A DNA stretch of 64,000 bases from Welwitschia mirabilis (taxonomy: Eukaryota > Gnetophyta > Gnetopsida > Welwitschiales), in the NCBI GenBank assembly GCA_051453625.1, contig JBOZIK010000001.1:74357049-74421048 (forward strand), read 5' to 3'. The position numbers and the translations under genes were made by a program. Below the pieces are notes generated by a model. The model had not been told where the DNA came from. It ran no database searches and worked only from the letters and a program-made list of their open reading frames with translations. Each line of letters begins with the position of its first letter. The first letter of the stretch is position 1. Shown in pieces: positions 1-10,803 of the stretch.

Positions 1-420
1 AAATACCCTATCAAATACACTTAAGTTGATATCACAACAAGCACACAATCTAATTATACTATCACTGAGAGAGCAATGCTTGCTATAATCTTTTACTTGG
101 ACCATCTTTAACACTATCTTCTAGGTTTTTACATTAATATCTAGACATACTAAGCAACCATCCATTATCTCATGATGAAAAAATATTTGAATGCCAAACT
201 TATTAGATGAATCATTTTAATGCAAAAATTTAATCTTACCATCATTGATAAGATGAGAAAACATAATAGTATGGCTGATCATCTTTCTCGACTCATTTAC
301 TCCCTTGATGAAACTCCTACTAATGACTTCTTTCTTGATGAACAATTATTTTCACTTAGAAAATTTTATGCTACGTCTTCTTCTCATCCTAGTCCTTAGT
401 ATGCTAACATCATCAATTAT
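1..420 (+). pseudogene. Ty3/gypsy RNase H remnant (G0)
   Basis: Decayed RNase H domain of a gypsy pol polyprotein, cut by the window edge. Reading + strand through stops, segments such as SNYTITERAMLAIIFYLD (about 40-105) and HNSMADHLSRL (about 262-295) match the end of plant gypsy RNase H, where the enzyme would degrade RNA in the RNA-DNA hybrid of reverse transcription. After it comes the usual linker of these elements, ending near YANIINYLV (about 400-425), where the family has a Trp just before Tyr and this copy has a TAG stop. Not translatable. Family assignment is firm; the exact domain edge is not. Confidence 0.85.
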
Positions 421-1700
421 CTTGTGGCTATGAAAACTTCCTAGCATTAGAATCATAACCAATGAAAAACCTTTCTCCATAGGATCAGTAACTATAAGTG
501 GAATGAGCTACATCTCTATAGATGTTGCAAAGATTAAATTATCCACAAATGTATGCCTAAATGGGAAACTTTAGAAATTTGAAAACTTCATCATGGTGGA
601 GTTTGTAAGGGATACTTTAGTGGCTAAAAGACCATCATAAAAATTCCTCATTTAGTTTCTATTCGCTAACTCTTTTTAAGGATTCATTCAACTTTTCTCA
701 GAAAACTGATGCTTGTCAACATGATTGTAGCCTCACTCATTTCCATGATATGCCCCTCAAACCTATACTTGAATGTAAACCTTCTAATTGAAGAATCGAT
801 TTTATAGGTCTAATTTCACCACCTTCCAATGAGAAAAATTATATTTTAGTAGCTGTGAATTATGTTACAAAGTGGGTGAAAGTTTCTCCTACCACCAAAA
901 ATGATGTTCGAACTATTTGTAACTTTGTTAAAACTCATATTTTTCAATGATTTTGATTCCCATATATTATCATTAATGATCAAGAAACCCATTTTATTAA
1001 TCACCTTTTTCAAAAACGTCTTTTATCGATTGGTGTTAAACATAGAGTTGCTTGTGCTTATCATCCTCAAAACAATGGTCTTGTTGATAATGCCAATAGA
1101 GAGATCAAGAAAATGCTTCAAAAATTACTCTATGTTAATAAGAAGACTTGGTCCTCTAAACTTAATAATGTTCTTTGGGCTTACCATACTACTTGACATA
1201 ACTCTTTAGGTTTGTCATCATATGAACTTATGTATGATAAAGTTTTATTCTACTAGTTTATGTTTGCTATAATTTTTATCAATCAACTTATTAACTTAAC
1301 ATCATAAACTTGAATGATAATCTTAAAATTCAATTATCCCAACTCGACCATTTAGATGAAAAACATACTCACGCCTTACATTGTCAACTCATTCATAAAA
1401 CTAAAAGTATAGACATGATAAAAAGATTATTCATAAGTAGTTTAAATCTAGTTGACTTATCCTTCTGTATAACAACTAAGTACATTTTTTGTACAAAAAG
1501 TTAACTACTAAATAATTAGGTCCTTATCTTATAAAAAAAGTATACTCAAATGGCTTAGTTAAAATCTCTGATCTAAACACTAGATAAATTCAAAGAAATT
1601 AATGGATAAAGATTAAAAATTTATGAGTCATCTCCTAATAAAATCTTGAACATGATAAAAGCACTTGTTTTGAAAGACCCTCTTCATGAGAAGGACCTTT
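421..1700 (+). pseudogene. Ty3/gypsy integrase remnant (G0)
   Basis: Integrase of the same element, which would insert the cDNA into chromatin. Visible in order: a zinc-finger remnant (HHGGVCKGYFSG near 590-625, DACQHDC near 707-727), the core with IDFIG (first catalytic Asp at 798-800) and INDQETHF (second Asp at 978-980), then AYHPQNNGLVDNANREIKKML. The expected Glu 36 residues after the second Asp is GAT (Asp) at 1086-1088, so the DDE triad is broken. The C-terminal domain follows to about 1640 and resembles the second copy at 3317-3740. Several stops and frame changes occur, for example at 1194. Confidence 0.88.
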
Positions 1701-3216
1701 TTTTTGCCATTTTCTAAATTGTTTCTTAACTCATTTCTCAGGTAAACATCATGTTATCACTAAAATGTTTTTAACTTTTCATATGTATTTACTTATAATG
1801 TTTTTATGATTAGTAATATTTTAACTGAGCATTTTCAATGATAAAATTGACTTCATCTAATCTTTAGACATCGTATGTCTATGAACTTCATTTTAGAAGG
1901 CAGATGTCTTAGTACTTTTGTTTTCTTTTAATAATGTGAGTAATTAGTTGTTTTTGCATATTCTTACTTTGTTACTTATTTCATTACTTCACTTTTATCC
2001 TTCTAAGTGCTTAGTCATGTGGAATTCTCATTTCAAAGAAAAAAGATCATGCTCTTTTATATTATATCTCAAAAAATGACCTTCATGATGTCCTATTACA
2101 AGTGCATCGGGGAAAATATTCCTGAAAGGGGCCTTTTGTAGTGTGATATGGTAGTTGTGGAAACTCCACTGGGGGGTCTGTTGGCCATCATGTATGGGTC
2201 CTTATTCCTCTGATAGTGGTTACACTCCTCTCATCATGGTAAAATAAAAATGTACTTAGAGGCTACAAGATCAGTGATGTCCCTAGTATTATTAGAGGCA
2301 TTGCTTGTTTTATAGAGTCATTTTTACTTATTTACAATACTTCCACATAATCACTTTATTTTTATAGATTCTAGTGTTATTTAGAGATAATAGCTTATAA
2401 AATCTTGTTTTAAATAGCTTTCTATCTTATCATTCATTTTTTGATAACATTAGACATACTTGACATTGTCGTAATCATTGCATAATCGAGTGGTACTTTA
2501 TAATTACTATATACTATTATGCATCTTTCATCAAGTGATTTTATAATTATTGCCAAGAGAATTTATTAGATTAGAATTTAGGGTAAGAAAGTAATCTTTT
2601 TGCTATTTTTCCATAATTTCTTGAGAGGATCATTGTTTTTTTTTTGATAGGTTTCCATGATCTGATGAGTTCTAGTTCCTCTTTTACATGAGCTTGAGCA
2701 CATTTAAGGAGTCTTTGAGATTATTTCCACTTACTGTATTTTTTCCTACTTTCACATCTTTCCTTCTCCATCATGGAAATGTTATTTAGATTGTTTCTTT
2801 ACTTTTTCTTGTTTTCTGTTTTTTTAATTGTTTTTTTTGCATTTTCTTATTTTTAAGATTTTTTTTATTTCAGTTTTTCTTTCAAATAGATAATTTATTT
2901 ATTGTCATTCCATGCCTATTTCCCCAATGACAGATGGGATGAGACTCCTCCTTGATGTAATTTAGGATCTCTTGCTCCTCCTGCTAGGACAAGGACACCT
3001 TTTTAGCCATTATTCTATGATTTTGAGCATAAATTTTTTATATTATAAGATTTCATGATCTAAATTTATGATGGATTATTTCAATAAGTTTTTCATGTTA
3101 ATTGAATAAACTTATGGAGAATTCATGAACTTTATCTTGTAGGATCTAGTAGTGCACTCACAAAGTTTTTTTTCCTATAATCCATGTTTCAGATCATATA
3201 AAAAATGCTATATCTA
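1701..3216 (+). other. gypsy 3' spacer between integrase and PPT, copy 1
   Basis: Non-coding segment after integrase, T-rich on this strand. It is recognisable because the same order of sequence recurs after the other integrase copies (3761-5746, 13211-15343, 27681-29730, 50501-52627). It holds the conserved block annotated separately, and an imperfect hairpin near 2905-2945 (TCATTCC ... GGGATGA). In Athila-type elements this position can hold an env-like frame; none is readable here. It ends abruptly at an N gap. Confidence 0.6.
2083..2308 (+). repeat. conserved post-integrase block, copy 1
   Basis: A block clearly richer in G and C than its flanks, shared by five gypsy copies in the same place. 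Landmarks in order: GTGTGATATGGTAG, the small hairpin GTGGA-AAC-TCCAC, a G run, TTGGCCATCATGTATGGGTCC, CTCTGATAGTGGTT, CATCATGGTAA, then ATCAGTGATGTCCCTAGTAT and AGAGGCATTGCTT. No frame is open across the copies, so a non-coding or RNA role is the simpler reading. Its function is unknown to me. Confidence 0.75.
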
Positions 3217-3316
3217 NNNNNNNNNNNNNNNNNNNNNNNNNNNNNNNNNNNNNNNNNNNNNNNNNNNNNNNNNNNNNNNNNNNNNNNNNNNNNNNNNNNN
3301 NNNNNNNNNNNNNNNN
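3217..3316. other. assembly gap (100 N)
   Basis: 100 N, the usual placeholder for a gap of unknown size. To the left is the end of a gypsy 3' spacer; to the right is the integrase C-terminal region of another copy. The order therefore runs backwards for one element: either two copies are joined here or the scaffold is wrong. Confidence 0.98.
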
Positions 3317-3760
3317 TTACCTTATGAACTTATCTATGGTAAAGTGTGTGTTTTACTAGTTGATGTTTATTGTAATTTTTATCATTTCACCCATCAACGG
3401 AACCTTGTTGAGTTGAATGAAAATCTCAAAATTTTCTTAGCCCAACTTAACCACTTAGATGAAAATGTACTCATGCCCTAATCATCAACTTATTTACAAG
3501 ACTCAAGCCAAGTTTGAACATGATAAAAAAATTATTGATAAATAGTTTAAACTTGGCCAACTTTGTCTTGTTGTATAACATCCAAGTACACATTCTACAT
3601 AACAAGTTAACTTCTAAATGGATATATCCTTATCTGATCAAAAAAATACACTCAAATGGCTTAGTCAAAATCTCTAATCTAAACACTAAAGACATCCAAA
3701 AAGTTAATGGACAAAAGGTTAAAACTTTATGAATCATTTTCTAATAAAACCTTGAACATG
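3317..3760 (+). pseudogene. gypsy integrase C-terminal region, second copy
   Basis: Starts inside the integrase with LPYELIYGKVCVLLVDV (3317-3370) and runs through NENLKIFLAQLNHLDEN (about 3420-3468) and LYNIQVHILHNKLTSKWIYP (about 3570-3630) to VNGQKVKTL and a TAA at 3730-3732. This is the C-terminal DNA-binding part of a plant gypsy integrase. It is better kept than the copy at 1200-1640: only frame changes near 3480 and 3515 break it, and its end coincides with the expected end of pol. The upstream part is lost in the gap. Confidence 0.85.
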
Positions 3761-4229
3761 ATAAAAGCACTTATTTTGGAAGCCCCTCTTTAAGAGGAGG
3801 ACCTTCCTTTTTCCATTATCTAAATTTATTTATAACTTATTCCTTTGGTTAACATCATGTTATCACTTGAACATCCTTAACTTGACATATGTATTTACTT
3901 ATAAAGTTTTCATGATGAGTAGTATTTTACTTGGATATTTACAACGATAAAATTNNNNNNNNNNNNNNNNNNNNNNNNNNNNNNNNNNNNNNNNNNNNNN
4001 NNNNNNNNNNNNNNNNNNNNNNNNATTGTCTTTAAATGATATAAGTAATTATTTGCTTATGCAGGATCTTATTTTATTATTCATTTCATTTCTTCACTTT
4101 TATCCTTACAAGTACTTGATCATGTGGAATGATACTCATTTCAAAAAAAAGAAAAGAAAAAAAAAGAAAATAAGAAAATAAAAATAAATTACCATGTGTT
4201 TTCATGTATATATTTACACACATGGTAGT

Positions 4230-4399
4230 CATGATGTCCTACAAGATGCACACTAGGGAAAATATTCCCAAAAAGGGATCTTTGACAGTGTGATATAGTA
4301 GCTATGGAAACTCCACTTGGGGGTCATTTGGCTATTCTAAGAAGGTTTTTTTTCATCTGATAGTGGTTGTACTTCCTTTATCATGGCAAAATAAATCAC
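4230..4399 (+). repeat. conserved post-integrase block, copy 2
   Basis: Same landmarks as the block at 2083: CATGATGTCCTA, AGTGTGATATAGTAG, TATGGAAACTCCACTTGGGG, CATCTGATAGTGGTTGTAC and ATCATGGCAAAATAA. The second half (ATCAGTGATGTCC ... GCATTGCTT) is missing here. Confidence 0.72.
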
Positions 4400-5732
4400 T
4401 CTTCTTTATTTATTTATTTCTAGTATTTCTACATGATCATGCTACTTTCTAGATTTTAGTGTGTTTTTTGAGATGATGACTTGTAAGTTCCTATTATTTA
4501 ATAGTTTTTTATTTTATCATTCATTTTTTAATAACATTAGCATACTTGACATTGTTATAATCATTGCCTAATTGAGTGAAACTTTATGAATTTTTACATT
4601 ATATCATACATTATTAATAAAGTTATTTTATGATTGTTGTTTTAGAAATTTGTTAAGTTAGCATTTAAGGTAATAAAGTAATCTTCTTCATGTTCCTAAT
4701 TGTTAATTTTTTTTTCTTTTAGTTATTTTTTGGATTTTTGAAGTCATTTCTTTATACTTTTGCCACGTCATATCATGGATCTAATCATTTTCTTGGTTCT
4801 TGTTTTCTAAAGGATTATTGTTTCTTTCTAGTAGGTTTTCTTGATTTGATGAGTTCCTATTTTTTATGTGTTTGGATACATTTGAGGCATCTTTGAGTAG
4901 TATTTTTCCCATTAATGCATTTTTTTCCTCTACTATCATTTTCCACTTCTCCATCATACATTCTTATTTTAGGCTTTTTATTTGTTTTTTCTCCTCAGGT
5001 CTCTCTCTTATTTCCATTGCATTCCTGCATTTTCTATTTTTTTAACTTTTTTAGATTTTACCTTCTACTCTAAATTAGCCATTTTGGAGTCTGTCATCCT
5101 TCTCAGTCCTTTCCACGATAGAGGGGATGACATCCCTTTCTACTTAGGGTGTAATTTGGGGAGGTAGGACATCTTTTTGGGTGTTAATCTGTTATGATCA
5201 ACATAAATTTTTAAACATTCTAAGCTTTTACAATATAATTTTATAATGGGTTGTTTTGGATGAGTTCTTCATGTAATTTGAATAAATTTTTTAAGCATTT
5301 ATGCAATTTATCATGTAGGACCCAATAACACTTATACATGTTTTTTTTTTCTTTGTTATGTCTTTNNNNNNNNNNTGTTATATTTACTATTATTCCTTGC
5401 CCTATTGATAATACTAATGTGAATTATGTGATATAGAAACTACTTAAGCTATCATGATGATCCATGGATTCTGTTCTGTATTATGCATACACAGTTTCAT
5501 TTTTATGAGCCATCAACTTTTACTTTATGATTTCTATATGTGTATTACATTTATTTTATAGTGACATGCTTAAGTAGAGGGCTTAGGAAATTTTTTTTAA
5601 TACTTGTATTAATTACCTATTAAGGATATCATTTTCTATGAACTCATTTTACATTTGTAGGCATTATTTTTATCTTAAAAAAATTGGCTCACAATTTAGT
5701 TAATTGCTTACTTTGTCAAGAACTGACAAGGC

Positions 5733-5743
5733 AAAGTAGTGGG
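5733..5743 (+). promoter_or_regulatory. polypurine tract, G0
   Basis: AAAGTAGTGGG lies 3 bases before the LTR start at 5747. It is the plus-strand primer of reverse transcription. The equivalent sites are AAGGAGGGGG at 15331 and AAGTAGGAGG at 52615, each within 3 bases of an LTR start. Confidence 0.75.
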
Positions 5744-6200
5744 CTGTGTTGCAATGTCAATTTGTGGGAATTTGATGGTGTATTTTGAGTAGGTTTGTAG
5801 GTCATTCATATAGGTTTTGATGTAATACTAATGGTTATAAAGATTTAATTGGATGATTAAAAAAATGTGATATCTAGCATTTTTGACAGTTTCTTAGGCT
5901 TATTCTAATACTGCAAATTTGGAAGAAGAACTATACAATGTAAAGATTGATTTACCTTGAAGAAAAGAGTAAAGGAAGACCATTGTCCCTACAGTCGTCC
6001 TCATGACACCCAAGATGACTAAACTACTAATATTGATAGAAGCCTATGATGTCGATAGTAACACATGCTATACATGTTGATAGGACATCATTTGCATAAT
6101 CATCCAGATGATAGATAGGACGATGACATTGAGACTATGTGTAAGAAATTCATGGCAATGATAGTAGCATATGGCACACTGCCCAAGCTGTTAGGGCAAT

Positions 6201-6226
6201 GTCGTCCCCTATGTCATGTGGACGAC
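6201..6226 (+). repeat. perfect hairpin motif in U3
   Basis: GTCGTCC (6201-6207) and GGACGAC (6220-6226) are exact reverse complements, with a 12-base loop. It belongs to the CATCC/GGATG motif family repeated through these elements and is the best-preserved long-loop copy. Confidence 0.8.
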
Positions 6227-6360
6227 AAATAGAATAAGAACTATTTTTATACTGTAGCAATAAATTTCATTATAAATGAGGGTTAAATAATCCATGTGAT
6301 TCATTAAAATTTCAATTTCCCGCCTTTAGGGTTTATCTTTTAATTTCTGAATTGAAAATC

Positions 6361-6368
6361 TATAAATA
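6361..6368 (+). promoter_or_regulatory. TATA box of G0 LTR
   Basis: TATAAATA sits in mid-LTR at the expected U3/R position. It is followed by a pyrimidine-rich stretch and the conserved TTTTGTACCTAATA-type segment seen after the TATA box in other copies. Confidence 0.65.
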
Positions 6369-6673
6369 CTCTTTGCCTCCATTTCACCTCATATTTTGTA
6401 CCTAATACTTATGATATAGTGTTGAAGAGCAAGAGGTCCATTCTGTGCTACAGGAAGGAGTCTTCTTAGTGCTAGGCTGTGTTCCTCTCATTAAAGTGCT
6501 ATTGTTCTAATTTATAAGTGGATGTTATCCTAATTTCATTTAGATTAATATAATTTCCTCTTTTATTTCATTATTATGTATGTCCCCTATGATTTAAGTT
6601 GGTCTTAGTTAGGCAAGCTTTGATTTATTTAGATCATAAGAACAACCTTTGTTAAGGTTACCCTTGATTAGTA

Positions 6674-6775
6674 GTAGTAGATTTTCATTAATTTCTATTT
6701 CTTTCATATCAGATTTCATGTTCTGTAGTAGATTTTCATTGCTTTCTATTTCTTTCATATCGGATTTCATGTTCT
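6674..6775 (+). repeat. 51-bp tandem duplication in LTR
   Basis: Units 6674-6724 and 6725-6775 are the same 51-bp sequence with three differences (AA/GC near the middle, A/G in CATATCRGATTTC). Other LTRs of the family show a single unit or none at this place, so this duplication is private to the G0 LTR. Confidence 0.85.
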
Positions 6776-7178
6776 ACTTATATAGATCTCATAGTTTATA
6801 TTGATTAAGAAATAGTAGACACTCTCCTTACTTGATATAAGTTATAGAGACATAGTATTTATGATAGAAATACTAGGATCTAAGTAGGATCTATTTTCAT
6901 TTCCATTTCCATTGCATTTGTATTCCCATTTCCATTCACTTGTATTTCATTGCTCTTAAGCATTACATTAACTTATGCTATTTCTTTTTAGTTTTTATAA
7001 ATACAAAAAGAAGTAAAAATACATTAGCAACAGGAATTCTCTAACTCTAAGCCTAATGCCTTTGTTGGATTACAACATTTGAGAGAACTCCAATCTATTC
7101 TAGAGTGTGTTTTTTGTAATTTATATGATTCATAGGTTTGCCTAAGGGACTTTAAGATTGCATAAATTCACACTGTAA

Positions 7179-8146
7179 TTATCCCCTCTATCATGATAAC
7201 GGAGGAGATGATAGTACTATATTGGCCTATTGTAACAACATTTTATACTGGAGCTTGAAGTCAAAGAAGCACCTTTCTAAGGGGAAATCATCCCCATTGT
7301 CATCCCCATGATAGTCAAGATAACAACTATTTTGTATAAGTAAAACTAAATTATCCTGTAATGGGGTCATGCATCCCACTTGGGCTACTTAGATTTCTTT
7401 TCCAACTTCTATGGTTATAGTTCTAGAACTTTTAAAGAAAAACTATAAATACCTCTTTTGTCCTTATTTTCAAATTATCTTTTGTACCTAATATACTTGT
7501 GATAGAAGATTAAAGGAGAATAGATCCATCCCTAGCTACAAAGAGGAGTTCCCTTGGTGTTGTACTAAGTTTGGTGCTACTACTCTATTGTAAGTGGATG
7601 TAAAAGTTCTATGAACCAATATAATTATTTTTTTCATTCCAATTATATTTATGTCCCTTATGGTTTAAGTTGGTTATAGTTTAAGTCATAAATTTGTAAC
7701 TTATTTAGATTATAAGGTAACTTTTATTAAGGTTAACTTGGATTAGATTATATTTACATTGTTATTTCATTTTTATTCTACATTGTATTCTATATTCTAT
7801 TTGGTATATCTAATAGTTCACATTAATTATGATTACATTAAGTACTCTTTTTAATTAATTTGAATTATAGAGAAGCTAGTTCTTAGGATAAAAAAATTAG
7901 AATCCAATAGAATCCATTCCACTTCCATTTGTATTTCATCTTCATTCACTTTGTATTACATTTTATTTGTTGTTCACTTTTAGTTATTAAAAGATAAAAG
8001 GACTAAAAATAACTCTAAGCCTAGTGCTTTTATTGGGATTATGACATTAGAGTGAACTCTCATGTATACCATTGTATGTTTTTCTATAAGTAATTTGATT
8101 TATAAATTTATCTAAAGGAATTCAAGATTACATAAATTCACATCAA
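7179..8146 (+). repeat. 5'-truncated gypsy LTR, adjoining G2 pol
   Basis: Begins inside U3 with a hairpin-motif copy (CCTCTATCATGATA), has TATAAATA at 7444-7451 and the R/U5 order of the other LTRs (GATAGAAGATTAAAGGAGAA, GTGGATGTAAAAG, ATTATGACATTAGAGTGAACTC), and ends at CATAAATTCACATCA. The first 350-450 bp are missing. The sequence after it is protease, not primer site and gag, so the element's 5' internal part was also lost. Confidence 0.75.
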
Positions 8147-8164
8147 AAAATTATTCATTAATTA

Positions 8165-9423
8165 TAAGTAGAGCTTTCTCTGCAACAATCGATTGTATTA
8201 TCAATACTAGAACTAGAATAATGAAAGGTTACTTAGAAAATAAGAAGTCCACCGTTATAGTTTTTAATGTTGTTGAAAAGAATTTAGATAATGAGTCAAT
8301 TATTAAAAGAGAGATTAAGCCTAGTCTATTTTTACAACATCATCCACTCAAACAAAATGGTTAATGTTTCATAAGCCTACCTTGGTTAATGATCTAATTG
8401 AAGTAGAGAACTTGAAAGATTTTGATGATAATCAACTTATTATAAGCATTTAAAAATTGACTATTTTGATTAAAAGAGAAGAAAAACTAAAACTATAAAC
8501 TCTACAGAAGTCTAAAATCTAAACAAAACTAATATTTCATTTTTGGAGTGAGATCATCTAGCCTAGTCATTTAGATGATAGTTCAACATGAACGTTAATT
8601 TCGATAAAAATTTAATAGAAAGTAAAATTCCAAATTTAAATCTAAAATATTTACTAGTGGATTGTAATATATTTTCTTATGTAATGACCAAAATAAACAT
8701 TTAATAATAAATGAAATCATTTTCCTCAGCAAGAGTCAATTTTAATCTTGCTTTTAAAATCTAAGATTAATGTATTTGCTTGATCTTATAAAGATTTAAT
8801 AACCATTCCCACCTCTATTATTCAACATAAAATATACCTTTAGGATAATGTAAAACCTATTAGGTAACCCTAACATGTCCTTAAACAAGTTTTAAAGAAT
8901 AGAAACATTAAATTAATAAACATTGAAATTATTTATGCCATAGTTAATAGTAAGTGAATTGGTCCTTTGATGGTAGTGCCTAAGAAAAATGGAAAGCTAA
9001 AAATGTGAATTTATTTTAAAAAATTAAATAAAGCGAGTAAGAAAGACCATTATCCTTTACCTTTTCTTAACTATATACTTGATAAAATCTAAGGACATGC
9101 TTACTATTACTTTCTTGATGGGTATAGTGGTTAAACCAAGTTTGTATTACTAGTGAGAATCAAGATAAAACAAATTTTGCTTTACCTTTTAGAAGTTTTT
9201 CCTTTAAGCACATGCCTTTTGGACTTTACAATGATTCTAGTACATTTTAATATGCAATGATGGGTATCTTTTCTAATATGTTAAAGTGTTCAATTGAAAC
9301 ATTTATGGATGACTTCTTAATCTATGGTAAAAAATATAAATAAATCTTATAAAGGTTAGAGAAATTCCTTAATAGATGTATTTATAGTGGTCTACATTTA
9401 TATTAGGAGAAGATGATAATTAT
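8165..9423 (+). pseudogene. gypsy protease end and reverse transcriptase, left half (G2)
   Basis: From 8165 the frame SRAFSATIDCIINTRTRIMK resembles the end of the gypsy protease. RT follows: VVPKKNGKLKMCIYFKKLNK and KASKKDHYPLPFLNYILDKI (about 8970-9090), AYYYFLDGYSG (about 9100-9132), and the catalytic FMDDF at 9302-9316, with both metal-binding Asp codons kept. At least ten stops, mostly TAA and TGA. The frame is cut at 9423 by the G1 insertion, and the missing end of RT resumes at 25732. RT would copy element RNA into cDNA. Confidence 0.88.
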
Positions 9424-10779
9424 TGTAATGCAAATTTATAGGATTTTAATGCTGTATTTTGAGTACTTTTACATGACATTTATATAGGTTTAGATGTAAT
9501 TATGACGATTATAGAAAGTCGAGGGAATGATCATGAAAACACATAATTCTTGGTATATTTAGAGATACTCTAGAAATATTTTGATACTTAATGTTTTAAA
9601 GGAAGAATAATGATGAAGAAGATTAATTTTCTTTAGCTAATCTTTTAAAAGATGTCATTTCCACTATTGTCCTCATGATAGTCAAGATGATAATACTTTA
9701 ATAGTATATTAAGATGATAATGTGGACTAGAGTTAGAATCTAATAAACCTCTTTTTCTAAATAAGTATCATCTCCATTATCATTCCCATAACATAAGGGA
9801 TAACAACAAACTTGGAGCTAACTTTAGGATTGATTGTGAAGATAGTAGTTAATGACTTATCTATTATTATGCGGCATTATCCCTAGTGTTAACCCCATAA
9901 TAGTTAAGATGTTAACTATATTATATAAATGGAACTGAATTATCTTATAACAAGGTCATGTTTCCCATTTGGGCCACTATGGTTTCTTCTCTAACTTTTA
10001 GGATTATGGTTCTAGAACCTACAATGTAAAACTATAAATACCTCCCTTATTCTTACTTCTAATTCATCTTTTATATTGAATATTCTTGTGATGGAAGATT
10101 AAAGTATAAGAGGTTCATCTGGTAGCTACAGAAAGAAGTTTACCTTGCTATTGGATTGAGTATCCTTCATCGAGGTTCTGCTACCTTATTGTAAGTGGAT
10201 GTAAAACTTTATAATCAATTCAATTACTCTTTTTACTATTATGTGTAAATGTCCCTTATGGTTTATGTTCATTATAGTTTAATGATAGTTCTATAATTTA
10301 TTTAGATTATAAGAGTACCTTTGTTAAATTTAACTCTATCAGTCTAGATCTTACATTGCATTTATTTTATTCAATTTTATATTTGCATTATCAATATTCT
10401 ATTTGACATAACTTATTATTTATGTTGGTTAGAAACAACTGATAAATTATTTCTAATTCATTTCAATTATAAATAACTAATTCTTGTGACAAGAGGATTA
10501 GAATCTAAATAAAATTTATTTCACTTGAATTTTATCCATTGAATTTTACCTTCATTCATCTTATATTATATTTGAATTTTTATTTAATTTTATCTACTAA
10601 AAGAAAAAAAGAATAAAAACACTTTGTGAAATCAATTCTCTAACTTCTAGACTAGTTATTTTAACATATTATGGCATTCAGATTAACCTCCATCTACACT
10701 AGTGTGTGCATTCTGCAAGTATTATGATTTACAAGTCTTGTCTAAGGACTTAAAAATTACATAAATTCACATTCTAACA
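9424..10779 (+). repeat. 5' LTR of G1
   Basis: TGTAATGCAAATT ... CACATTCTAACA, 1356 bp. U3 holds decayed hairpin motifs near 9655-9700, 9768-9805 and 9880-9915; a TATA box TATAAATA is at 10033-10040; R/U5 landmarks match the other copies. Direct comparison with 24464-25731 shows the same order throughout. Confidence 0.85.
10033..10040 (+). promoter_or_regulatory. TATA box of G1 5' LTR
   Basis: TATAAATA at the same LTR position as in G0, the truncated LTR (7444), the G1 3' LTR (24992) and G4 (43055). It is the likely core promoter of the element. Confidence 0.65.
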
Positions 10780-10803
10780 TTTTACTATCATTTCTAGGAA
10801 ATG
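10780..10803 (+). promoter_or_regulatory. degenerate primer binding site, G1
   Basis: TTTTACTATCATTTCTAGGA follows the LTR end directly and aligns with the cleaner sites at 43656, 61004 and 63508, which derive from a tRNA-Asp complement. It is the most decayed of the four. Confidence 0.6.

Larger units (their letters stand above)
3761..5746 (+). other. gypsy 3' spacer, copy 2
   Basis: Post-integrase spacer leading to the polypurine tract and 3' LTR. It holds N gaps at 3955-4024 and 5366-5375, an A-rich low-complexity run at 4144-4192, and a long inverted repeat whose arms are GTCATCC (5093-5099) and GGATGAC (5125-5131). A 61-codon open frame at 4982-5167 spans that hairpin, but it is hydrophobic, has no recognised motif, and is not open in the other copies, so I do not call it a gene. 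Confidence 0.6.
5747..7178 (+). repeat. gypsy LTR (3' LTR of G0)
   Basis: Starts TGTTGCAATG right after the polypurine tract and ends near CACACTGTAA, where the family end is CACACCGCAACA (intact at 63000-63008). About 1.43 kb. It contains three hairpin-motif regions in U3 (5985-6025, 6090-6130, 6201-6226), a TATAAATA box at 6361, and a 51-bp tandem duplication. Its end is fused directly to a 5'-truncated second LTR. Confidence 0.85.

Noticed and set aside
901-1209. 102-codon open frame on the + strand
   Set aside because: It is an out-of-frame shadow of the gypsy integrase core, whose real frame reads through the same bases with DDE-region motifs.
4982-5167. 61-codon hydrophobic frame in spacer copy 2
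   Set aside because: Not shared with the other spacers; it overlaps the GTCATCC/GGATGAC hairpin.
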